Positions 1 through 5,507 of a stretch of 8,657 bases of DNA are shown one piece after another. Position numbers and translations under genes: made by a program. A model generated the notes under the pieces. That model worked only from the letters and a program-made list of their open reading frames with translations, had not been told where the DNA came from and did not search any database. Where the stretch lies: positions 1-8,657 of the forward strand of contig JAEOTG010000128.1 of assembly GCA_016839985.1 (NCBI GenBank), in the 5' to 3' direction. Origin of the DNA: Candidatus Heimdallarchaeota archaeon (GTDB taxonomy: Archaea; Asgardarchaeota; Heimdallarchaeia; Heimdallarchaeales; Heimdallarchaeaceae). Position 1 is the stretch's first letter. Every line of letters begins with the position of its first letter.

Positions 1-837
1 AATATTTCAGCTTTTATTTTTCAAATTCTCAGTGTTATTCTATTCATAGGGATAAATTTGCTTGGGATTAGGGAAACAAGTAGAACACAAAATATCTTGG
101 TTCTGGTTAAGATATCAATACTTGTTCTTTATGTAATTGTTGGTATTTTTGCTGTAAAAAAAACAAACTTTACAGATCCAGCCTTCCTTGTAAATGGCTT
201 CCTTCCAGTAATAGCAAGCTCTGTATTGATTTTTGTTTCTATGGAAGGTTTTGAGATTCTCTCAAATTCAGTAGAAGAAATGAAAAATCCTGAAAAAGAT
301 CTACCAATTGGTATGTTTCTTTCAATAATTATAGTCCTAATTCTTTATGTTTCTGTTGCAGTAATAACAGTTGGAGTTCTTGGTTGGAGTCTTGAACTGG
401 AGAACATTGGAGAAGTGATACTTACACATTCTGCAGAAGTTTTTCTAAAAGGTGCAGGTAAATGGATTATGGCTTTTGCCGCTATTGTGTCAGCTGCTTC
501 TGCAATTAATGCAACATTACTTGGATCTTCGCGATTATCCTATATGTTGTCTCATGAAGAAGTCATTCCAAAAGCAATTTCGAAAATCAATAGAAAAACA
601 AGAGTTCCAGCTAGAGCAATTGCTGCATCTGGAATAATCAGTATAATTTTTGTATTGATTTTCAATATAGAGATAGTAGCAACTGCAGCGAGTGTTATTT
701 TTATGTTAGTTTTTGGAGCAGTAAATATATCTGCAATTAAGTTACTAGAAGGAAAGAAAAGAATACCTAGTATAATAGGTGCTATCTTAATTATACTCTA
801 TTGGTGTTTCTGGTTTTGGCAACTATTTGCATCTTAA
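1..837 (+). CDS. APC-superfamily amino-acid permease, 3' part (5' end outside window)
   Basis: The reading frame is open from base 1, so the gene is cut by the window edge; 278 C-terminal residues are visible. A later TTG at 58 is only an internal Leu codon. The product is a polytopic inner-membrane protein of the APC type, which exchanges or imports amino acids or related amines. Family-like signatures are an N-L-L-G-I-R stretch followed by a long hydrophobic helix (about residues 19-51), then S-M-E-G-F-E with E-E-M-K-N-P-E-K-D-L-P just after it (about 80-102), which matches the conserved TM6 and following loop of APC permeases. Further hydrophobic helices follow, with a basic loop (S-K-I-N-R-K-T-R) typical of the TM8-TM9 region, and the protein ends in an aromatic-rich helix. 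The substrate cannot be told. The next gene starts 38 bp downstream with its own promoter. Confidence 0.85.
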   Translation, partial: NISAFIFQILSVILFIGINLLGIRETSRTQNILVLVKISILVLYVIVGIFAVKKTNFTDPAFLVNGFLPVIASSVLIFVSMEGFEILSNSVEEMKNPEKDLPIGMFLSIIIVLILYVSVAVITVGVLGWSLELENIGEVILTHSAEVFLKGAGKWIMAFAAIVSAASAINATLLGSSRLSYMLSHEEVIPKAISKINRKTRVPARAIAASGIISIIFVLIFNIEIVATAASVIFMLVFGAVNISAIKLLEGKKRIPSIIGAILIILYWCFWFWQLFAS

Positions 838-845
838 CAATCAGA

Positions 846-853
846 TTTAAATA
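846..853 (+). promoter_or_regulatory. Archaeal TATA box for the DinB-like gene
   Basis: TTTAAATA matches the archaeal TATA consensus. Its centre lies about 26 bases before the ATG at 876, which would put transcription start at or next to the start codon. No ribosome-binding site precedes that ATG, so a leaderless mRNA is likely. The box begins 8 bases after the permease stop codon. Confidence 0.5.
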
Positions 854-875
854 TCTAAAACTAAACAATTTTTTT

Positions 876-1373
876 ATGTTTTCATTAGCAGATTATTATA
901 AATTAGTAGAAGAAGATAGAAATGAGCATTTTAAACTCTTCAAACTTGTTTCAGAGGATACTTTTCATAAGAAATATACAGAGGATACCTGGTCAGCTGA
1001 GTTGATATTTAGACATCTACTTTCAACTCTCAATTGGTTTAAGAACATTATTCCTAATGTTGATTTTGATGATACAAAACTTGGTTTCCAATATGGTACT
1101 TTACCAGAGGATACTGTCTCATTAGAAGATCTGGAAAAAGAATTCCAAAGAATCTCAGCCGTAGTGCAAGAAGGTATTGAAAATATGACAGAAGAACAAG
1201 AAGAAGAGATAATTAAAACTGGTTTCGGAGAAAGACCTAGAAGAAAGATGATAGCTGGACTGATTAATCATGAAAGCAACCATTTAGGTCAAGCAGTTTG
1301 GATTTTTAAAAGAATCTCTGGTTGGACTGATCAAGATATTCGAGAGAAGCTTTATGGTGTGAAATCTGAATAA
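876..1373 (+). CDS. DinB/YfiT-like metal-binding four-helix protein
   Basis: A 165-residue, mostly helical, charged and soluble protein. The DinB-like metal triad is visible as His47 (in R-H-L-L) and His132/His136 in N-H-E-S-N-H-L-G-Q, followed by a final amphipathic helix ending I-S-G-W, as in many DinB-2 proteins. Family members are cytoplasmic, bind a divalent metal, and in some bacteria act as thiol transferases; the role in archaea is mostly unknown, so no substrate is assigned. I chose ATG 876 over the longer frame beginning at 801. The longer version would overlap the permease gene by 37 bp and add a hydrophobic stretch foreign to the family, and the TATA box at 846-853 points to a start near 876. 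The next gene follows after 16 bp and is probably in the same transcript. Confidence 0.75.
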   Translation: MFSLADYYKLVEEDRNEHFKLFKLVSEDTFHKKYTEDTWSAELIFRHLLSTLNWFKNIIPNVDFDDTKLGFQYGTLPEDTVSLEDLEKEFQRISAVVQEGIENMTEEQEEEIIKTGFGERPRRKMIAGLINHESNHLGQAVWIFKRISGWTDQDIREKLYGVKSE

Positions 1374-1376
1374 ATA

Positions 1377-1384
1377 GGTGGAGA
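1377..1384 (+). promoter_or_regulatory. Ribosome-binding site deciding the start at 1390
   Basis: GGTGGAGA is a strong Shine-Dalgarno match to an archaeal 16S 3' end and lies 5 bases before ATG 1390. It overlaps the alternative upstream GTG at 1378, which makes that earlier start unlikely. Confidence 0.6.
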
Positions 1385-1389
1385 GAAAA

Positions 1390-1653
1390 ATGTCTGAAGA
1401 TAGTGAAGTTGTAATAGAAGTAGTTAGCATTCTAGAAGCTGGAACATGTCCCTATGGACATCAAGTTGGAGAAAAATACAAATATCCTGAAGAAAGAGGA
1501 AAAATTTGTGCAGCAGCATTTCATTCGATCTATCCTTACGTTTTAGGAATTAGAATTGGAGCAAGCTTTCCTTGGACAGATGAAAAAGACAGTGTTACTG
1601 TATGCTGTCCAGATTACAAAAATCCTGTAGTTTTCAGGATATCAAGAGAATAA
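1390..1653 (+). CDS. TIGR04076-like small Cys-rich protein
   Basis: An 87-residue soluble protein with the hallmarks of the TIGR04076 family: T-C-P-Y-G-H-Q-V-G-E near residues 19-28, G-K-I-C-A-A-A-F-H-S-I-Y-P-Y-V at about 37-51, a G-A-S-F-P-W turn, and V-C-C-P-D-Y-K-N-P-V-V-F at 71-82. Conserved Cys20, His24, Cys40, His45, Cys72 and Cys73 suggest metal or cofactor binding, but the family's function is not established and none is assigned. The length is normal for the family. The start is fixed by the strong ribosome-binding site just upstream; the GTG at 1378 lies inside that site. It sits 16 bp behind the DinB-like gene, so the two are likely translated from one mRNA, possibly both in metal or thiol chemistry (inference). 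A T-rich tract follows the stop codon. Confidence 0.85.
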   Translation: MSEDSEVVIEVVSILEAGTCPYGHQVGEKYKYPEERGKICAAAFHSIYPYVLGIRIGASFPWTDEKDSVTVCCPDYKNPVVFRISRE

Positions 1654-1655
1654 AT

Positions 1656-1675
1656 TATTTTTTCCTCCTTGTTTC
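1656..1675 (+). terminator. T-rich tract after the DinB/TIGR04076 pair
   Basis: The sequence just after the TAA is pyrimidine-rich, with a run of six T at 1658-1663 and further T-rich bases to 1675. Archaeal termination commonly relies on such oligo-T tracts without a hairpin. It is a weak single signal. Confidence 0.3.
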
Positions 1676-1713
1676 ACCACAATAGTAAAGAAGTAATTAA
1701 TTAAATCTCACTT

Positions 1714-2721
1714 ATGGCTGGAGAGATTATCGCTGTTTCCTCTATTCTTTGTTTTGTAATCTCTAATTCCATGATCAGAAAGGTAGAGAATGTAGCTTCT
1801 CCAGTTCAAATCAACGCAGTAAGAACTACAATAGGAGCTCTGTCTTTTGTTATAATAGCTCTCATTCTAGGTGTTTTTCCTGAAATTTTTTCTTTCTCGT
1901 CTAATATTTGGCTTCTTCTTCTGGTAAGTGTTTTATTTGCTCAAGTAATAGGAGATACTGCTTATTTTATGGCTCAAGAGCTGCTTGGAACAACCAAAGC
2001 ATTAGCTATTTCAATGACTTTCCCTTTGATAACTTTCCTATTATCAGCTTTAATTCTGCACACAAAAATCTACTATTATTTCTATATCTCTGCTGCTCTA
2101 ATAATTAGTGGTGTTTTGTTGATAGCTAAAAGTCAGGAACAAGCTTCCAAAGAACAAGAACAGATACCAGATGACAACAACTCTATTGATGAAGAAACTT
2201 TAGAGAAAAAAAATAATCCATCTAATGTTAAAAGTAAACTTAAAGCTATAATTGAAAAATCTAAGTTCAAAGTTTGGTTCTCTGTTACTATTGGTTTTGT
2301 TGCATCTATTTCTTGGGCTTTCGGTATTGTTTTTACTGACAAAGTATTGAATTCAATTTCAGATTTACTTGGCACTGAAGCAACTAGTAGTTTAATAGGA
2401 AATGCAGCTCGTTTTCCATTTGCTGCTTTAGTTTTAATTCTATTTTCACTGAGAACTCCTAGTACTAAAATCAAAAACTGGAACAAAAAACATTGGGGTT
2501 GGTTATTAGTAGCAGCAATTTTGGGGACCTCAGCAGGAGCTTTTCTTTTTGCAGAAGGAACAAGAGTTGCTGGAGCACCTCTAATGTCATTGATTGCAGC
2601 TTCTAGTCCTTTGTTTGCACTCCCAATATCTTGGATTTTGAATAAAGAAAGAATAAATCTAGTTGGTTTATTTGGAGTTCTATTAACTATTGGTGGAGTA
2701 GTTCTTGTACTTGTTTTATAA
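1714..2721 (+). CDS. EamA/DMT-superfamily permease
   Basis: A 335-residue membrane protein with two five-helix halves, the usual layout of the drug/metabolite transporter family. Half one spans about residues 2-138 with helices near 2-20, 34-53, 66-86, 92-112 and 120-138. Half two spans about 187-335 with helices near 188-207, 226-246, 261-281, 286-307 and 315-335. The pre-helix motifs N-A-V-R-T-T-I-G and G-N-A-A-R-F-P-F sit at equivalent places in the two halves, as do the L-G-T-T-K-A-L-A and A-G-A-P-L-M-S-L stretches, fitting internal duplication. A hydrophilic, Glu/Asp/Lys-rich linker of about 45 residues (140-185) joins them and is longer than usual. The substrate is unknown. ATG 1714 has no clear ribosome-binding site, so a leaderless or short-leader mRNA is likely. 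The gene converges on the phosphodiesterase gene, with 4 bp between stop codons. Confidence 0.85.
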   Translation: MAGEIIAVSSILCFVISNSMIRKVENVASPVQINAVRTTIGALSFVIIALILGVFPEIFSFSSNIWLLLLVSVLFAQVIGDTAYFMAQELLGTTKALAISMTFPLITFLLSALILHTKIYYYFYISAALIISGVLLIAKSQEQASKEQEQIPDDNNSIDEETLEKKNNPSNVKSKLKAIIEKSKFKVWFSVTIGFVASISWAFGIVFTDKVLNSISDLLGTEATSSLIGNAARFPFAALVLILFSLRTPSTKIKNWNKKHWGWLLVAAILGTSAGAFLFAEGTRVAGAPLMSLIAASSPLFALPISWILNKERINLVGLFGVLLTIGGVVLVLVL

Positions 2722-2740
2722 CAAGTTATGCCTGTTTTTT
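2709..2740. terminator. Possible hairpin plus T-run between convergent genes
   Basis: A perfect 7-bp inverted repeat, ACTTGTT (2709-2715) and AACAAGT (2720-2726) with a TTAT loop, lies over the stop codon of the plus-strand permease gene and reaches the first base of the opposing stop codon. A run of six T (2735-2740) follows for plus-strand transcripts, inside the end of the opposing gene. It could end transcription from both sides, but short hairpins arise easily in AT-rich DNA. Confidence 0.35.
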
Positions 2741-4240
2741 ACTTCTTAGATATCTTATTATTATAACTGAGCTAACTCCAATCAAATCTACTAAAATCCA
2801 AATGACAATATAAATTGATTTCTGAATAATCCAGTTAGGTTTAATCATCTCAATAAAAACGATTGGTTCATTTGTTGTTACAGATAATACTCCTAAACTC
2901 CACACCTGCTGAAATCTAGATCCTAAGTCAACTGTCCAGACGTTTATTGAAATACCATCTTTAGCAGCAGATCTAAAGAGATTATTTGATCTTCCATGAT
3001 GTGTGTTAATCATATCATATCCTAGGCTTTTGAATTCTTCTAGATTAATATCATCAGAAAGACCTACTGAGAGAACAGCTTTCATATTGGGTGCATTAAT
3101 CATTGTATATTCTAGCCATTCTTGGTTATAAGATGTCAACCATATCATTTCATCTATTCCAGCATTTGAAAGTATTGAGAAACATGTGTTGAAATACTGA
3201 GCATAATACGGGTGATTATCAGGTGGAGTGTAAAAGTCAACATTGACTATTAAATCATTATCACGTGAAAAATTCAAAGCTTCCTCTAAAGATGGAATTG
3301 TTGTAGTTTGGTAGATCTCTAATAAAGAACTAGAAACCTTCCCATTCTTTATAGTATCATGAGGATCTTCATCTACAAACCATTTTCCAGCATTAAGCTG
3401 TTTAAGTTCAGAAAAGCTAAATGACTCAGAGCTATCATCAATTCGAATCGGAAATTCGTCAGAAACATTAGTAGTTCTTTCCAATGTATTATCATGCATC
3501 AAGAAAGGTATTCCATCATTGCTGATTCTAACATCTATTTCCCATCCTGCTGCATTAATATTTGAAGTATAGATTCCTGCAGCTAATGTATTTTCAGGAG
3601 CATAGTGTGCACCTCCACGATGAGCAATTATGAGAGGTTTAGGTGGAAGTTCTCCTTTTATTACATTTGTAGGCTGAAAGATTATAGGCATGATAAGAAT
3701 CCATACATAGAACAAGAAGAAGAATGAAATAATTGAATACTTTTTAGCTCTAGGTTTAAATAGAGGTTCAATTGGTTTTTTAATTAAATTGATTATTTCT
3801 TGAATCAATGGATATAATAATACAATAAAACCAGCAATTAAAATTGAAAATAAAAACATTCCGTAGTATTCTAGTAGCTGTACGATTACTACAGAATCTT
3901 CCCCAAACAGAAGAATTAGGGTAATGAGTAAAGCTACAGTAATTACAAAGAATAAAACAGACAGAATTTTGTTTACAAGAGCTGGATCTACCTTATCATC
4001 TCTCTTAATGAAAGTTATATTTCTAATCAAGAAGAAAATTGAATAAATTAGTGGTAGACAAAATACAAGCATGATTATTAACGCAAAATTTGTTTCAAAA
4101 CCAAGTTTATCTGATAAATAATCATTAAATTCCCAATGCATTGGTGATAGAAACAAGAACAGAGCTTCAAATACTACTAGACTCAAGAATAGAGTAAAGA
4201 AAGTAGCAATCCATTTTTTTCCTTCTTTATGCTTTAACAT
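2726..4240 (-). CDS. Membrane-anchored glycerophosphodiester phosphodiesterase-family protein
   Basis: A 504-residue protein (from ATG 4240) with five predicted N-terminal membrane helices (about 9-31, 51-73, 90-112, 127-150, 168-188), a GDPD domain (about 203-465) and one C-terminal helix (about 472-496). GDPD hallmarks are present: H-R-G-G starting at His207, P-E-N-T at 215-218, E-x-D at Glu234/Asp236, M-H-D at 248-250, then L-E-R-T-T, and late W-T (435-436) and T-T-N-E-P (455-459). These fit the two catalytic histidines and metal ligands of enzymes that split glycerophosphodiesters to glycerol phosphate plus an alcohol. The usual Glu in the middle strand (I-E-I/L-K) appears as Asp335 in V-N-V-D-F. 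Basic loops at the N terminus and after helices 2 and 4, and a basic C-terminal tail, predict the domain outside the cell, perhaps remodelling lipid headgroups or surface polymers (inference). A TTG at 4261 extends the frame, but it lies within 10 bases of the TATA box, so ATG 4240 is preferred. Confidence 0.85.
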   Translation of the reverse strand: MLKHKEGKKWIATFFTLFLSLVVFEALFLFLSPMHWEFNDYLSDKLGFETNFALIIMLVFCLPLIYSIFFLIRNITFIKRDDKVDPALVNKILSVLFFVITVALLITLILLFGEDSVVIVQLLEYYGMFLFSILIAGFIVLLYPLIQEIINLIKKPIEPLFKPRAKKYSIISFFFLFYVWILIMPIIFQPTNVIKGELPPKPLIIAHRGGAHYAPENTLAAGIYTSNINAAGWEIDVRISNDGIPFLMHDNTLERTTNVSDEFPIRIDDSSESFSFSELKQLNAGKWFVDEDPHDTIKNGKVSSSLLEIYQTTTIPSLEEALNFSRDNDLIVNVDFYTPPDNHPYYAQYFNTCFSILSNAGIDEMIWLTSYNQEWLEYTMINAPNMKAVLSVGLSDDINLEEFKSLGYDMINTHHGRSNNLFRSAAKDGISINVWTVDLGSRFQQVWSLGVLSVTTNEPIVFIEMIKPNWIIQKSIYIVIWILVDLIGVSSVIIIRYLRSKKQA

Positions 4241-4268
4241 ATGAGCCTTATTCTTTTGCAAACAATTC

Positions 4269-4276
4269 TATATAAA
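4269..4276 (-). promoter_or_regulatory. TATA box of the phosphodiesterase gene
   Basis: Read on the minus strand this is TTTATATA, an excellent archaeal TATA match. Transcription would start about 26 bases on, near 4246, leaving a leader of only a few bases before ATG 4240 and excluding the TTG at 4261 as the start. Confidence 0.6.
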
Positions 4277-4289
4277 CTTTAACCTCAAG

Positions 4290-4304
4290 AAAAAAAGAAA
4301 AAAA
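4290..4304 (-). terminator. Double oligo-T terminator after the DsrE-like gene
   Basis: On the minus strand the sequence is TTTTTTTCTTTTTTT, starting 4 bases after the DsrE-like stop codon. Two T7 runs in tandem are a strong archaeal-type intrinsic terminator. The next promoter follows within about 15 bases. Confidence 0.6.
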
Positions 4305-4308
4305 CATT

Positions 4309-4647
4309 TTAAACTGAAACTAGCTCATAGTCTTTTGCAATCCATTTTTCAAGAGGAGTGTGTCCCCACATATCATCATGTATTGGAAGGTTTTGTTTTC
4401 CAGCTGATTCAAGAGCTCCCATTCCTTTTGCACAGACTTTGCATACAGAAGCTATTAGATTCAATTCCTTTAATTTCTCAAATTTGTCGTTTTTATTCTC
4501 ATCATAATGAAGCACTAGTTTACATCCTTCGCTTTCGAAGACAACACCAACTTCATATCCCTTTTCATTCAAATCTAATACATTCATCATGATATGTGTA
4601 AAAATTCCTTTATTATCTGTCCAAATTACAAACAACAGTTTTTTCAT
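4309..4647 (-). CDS. DsrE-like protein with CxxC motif
   Basis: A 112-residue soluble protein resembling the DsrE/DsrF-like fold. It begins with a hydrophobic strand (K-K-L-L-F-V-I-W), then a helix with T-H-I-M-M-N-V-L-D-L and E-K-G-Y-E-V-G-V-V-F-E. A central V-C-K-V-C-A-K-G-M-G motif (Cys69 and Cys72) follows, and the C-terminal part reads L-P-I-H-D-D-M-W-G-H-T-P-L-E-K-W-I. This order (vulnerable Cys after a helix, D-M-x-G-H, ending in a strand) is typical of small stand-alone DsrE proteins. Relatives relay sulfur or act in thiol chemistry, but many members lack known function; the partner here is unknown. An extra Cys42 is present. ATG 4647 follows a perfect GGTGAT site. It has its own TATA-like promoter and a strong terminator, so it is probably a single-gene transcript. 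Confidence 0.8.
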   Translation of the reverse strand: MKKLLFVIWTDNKGIFTHIMMNVLDLNEKGYEVGVVFESEGCKLVLHYDENKNDKFEKLKELNLIASVCKVCAKGMGALESAGKQNLPIHDDMWGHTPLEKWIAKDYELVSV

Positions 4648-4650
4648 TTT

Positions 4651-4656
4651 ATCACC
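4651..4656 (-). promoter_or_regulatory. Ribosome-binding site of the DsrE-like gene
   Basis: On the minus strand this reads GGTGAT, a perfect complement to the 16S 3' end, three bases before ATG 4647. It confirms that start. Confidence 0.6.
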
Positions 4657-4686
4657 AAGAGTTATCTATACAGATTAGATAATATG

Positions 4687-4693
4687 TATATAT
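4687..4693 (-). promoter_or_regulatory. TATA-like box of the DsrE-like gene
   Basis: ATATATA on the minus strand, whose expected transcription start (about 4664) leaves a short leader of roughly 17 bases that contains the GGTGAT site. The surroundings are AT-rich, so the match is less distinctive than the box at 4269-4276. Confidence 0.4.
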
Positions 4694-4712
4694 CTGTTAG
4701 TATGAGTAAGAG

Positions 4713-4718
4713 AAAAAA
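4713..4718 (-). terminator. Oligo-T tract after the longin/wHTH gene
   Basis: A T6 run on the minus strand about 15 bases after the TAA at 4734, followed by more pyrimidines. It lies just upstream of the DsrE-like promoter and would leave only a very short 3' untranslated region. Confidence 0.4.
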
Positions 4719-4733
4719 CAGAATTGATGAATC

Positions 4734-5393
4734 TTAATCATTTATGTTAGTTATTATCTTTTCTTTCTTTACTAATTCAATTATATTGGAAAGCAGTGTT
4801 TCATCATCAAAATCTTCAATTTTATCAACTAATTGCATAACTGTGGTCTTACCTTTACTATTGATGAAATCAACAATTTTCTTATTAATTGAAGAGAATT
4901 TTTCATAGTCATTCATTGTGTCAGGTGCTAGTTCAATAGGATAAAGCAACCAAAGATATAGTTCTTGAAATACCTTTTCATTTATTGTATCTTTGTATTC
5001 ATTGAACAAATCCATTGAACCATCCCACTGTTCTGAATCATAACCAAAAATAACATCAAACCATTTTGCTAGATTAGAAACACCTTTTACGATTTCAGCA
5101 TCCAATTCTGTTTCCGAGAATACATAGCTTGTATAAGCACCGCTGTAAGCACTTGTTACTACGAAACCATAATATTCTATCTTCTTAACACCAGTTGGAG
5201 CGCCTATCATTTCCATTCCTATGGAAGAAATTGCTTGTAAAACTCCAGTAATCATTGAGGAATCTAAACCAATATTCTCTTCCAAATTCATTTCATAAAC
5301 TGGAAGACTTGTTTCATGGTGGACAACAAGTATTTTTCTTATCATAAACGCACTTTGGAAGAGATATCTCGCTTTTTCTTTCTTCTCAGTCAT
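4734..5393 (-). CDS. Longin/roadblock-like domain plus winged helix (cytoplasmic part of a split gene)
   Basis: From ATG 5393 this gives 219 residues. Predicted order: two strands (about 18-36), helix (44-62), three strands (69-93), then helices (98-117 and 124-150). This strand-strand-helix-three-strand-helix order is that of longin domains, which in Asgard archaea occur widely and in eukaryotes serve membrane traffic and small-GTPase regulation. Residues about 168-215 look like a winged helix, with helices around I-V-D-F-I, T-V-M-Q-L-V-D-K-I and L-L-S-N-I-I-E-L-V followed by a wing strand. No ribosome-binding site precedes ATG 5393, and the same frame is open upstream for 38 more codons encoding a membrane helix up to the TGA of the large surface-protein gene. 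I infer this is the intracellular tail of that protein rather than a free gene. Its C-terminus is homologous to that of the partial gene at 8391-8657. The fold calls are from pattern only. Confidence 0.6.
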   Translation of the reverse strand: MTEKKEKARYLFQSAFMIRKILVVHHETSLPVYEMNLEENIGLDSSMITGVLQAISSIGMEMIGAPTGVKKIEYYGFVVTSAYSGAYTSYVFSETELDAEIVKGVSNLAKWFDVIFGYDSEQWDGSMDLFNEYKDTINEKVFQELYLWLLYPIELAPDTMNDYEKFSSINKKIVDFINSKGKTTVMQLVDKIEDFDDETLLSNIIELVKKEKIITNIND

Positions 5394-5507
5394 TAATCTT
5401 TGTTTTGCACTTCTTCTAGCTCTTAAGAAGAAGAAAGTTCCTGTTCCTCCTCCTATAATAGCTGTTACTGCTATTAATGCAATTAAATCACATAGAGGTA
5501 TTCCTGG
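5394..5507 (-). other. In-frame transmembrane-helix segment between TGA and the longin domain
   Basis: These 38 codons are uninterrupted and join the TGA at 5508-5510 to ATG 5393. They encode P-G-I-P-L at the outside, a hydrophobic helix of about 21 residues (codons 8-28, Leu/Ile/Ala/Val then Gly-Gly-Gly and Phe-Phe-Phe-Leu), and then a basic stretch R-A-R-R-S-A-K-Q-R, a classic stop-transfer signal with a positive inside. There is no ATG, GTG or TTG codon in this stretch, so it can only be translated from upstream, through the TGA. It is what would anchor the surface protein and connect it to the cytoplasmic domain. Confidence 0.75.

Noticed and set aside
801..875. 25-residue N-terminal extension of the DinB-like protein
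   Set aside because: It overlaps the permease coding end in another frame, contains the TATA box of the gene itself, and gives a hydrophobic segment not expected in the family.
1695..1707. AATTAATTAAAT as TATA box for the EamA permease gene
   Set aside because: It ends only 6 bases before the ATG, so transcription would start inside the coding region; a weaker box farther upstream cannot be named with confidence.
2133..2486. 117-codon open frame on the minus strand
   Set aside because: It lies wholly opposite the EamA permease gene, matches no family pattern, and is a shadow of that gene.
4335..4592. 85-codon open frame on the plus strand
   Set aside because: It is the shadow of the DsrE-like gene, which has family motifs and a perfect ribosome-binding site.
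4660..4700. Small AT-rich inverted repeats (AGATA/TATCT, ATCT/AGAT) upstream of the DsrE-like gene
   Set aside because: Stems of 4-5 bp made of A/T-rich bases are expected by chance here; no operator can be claimed.
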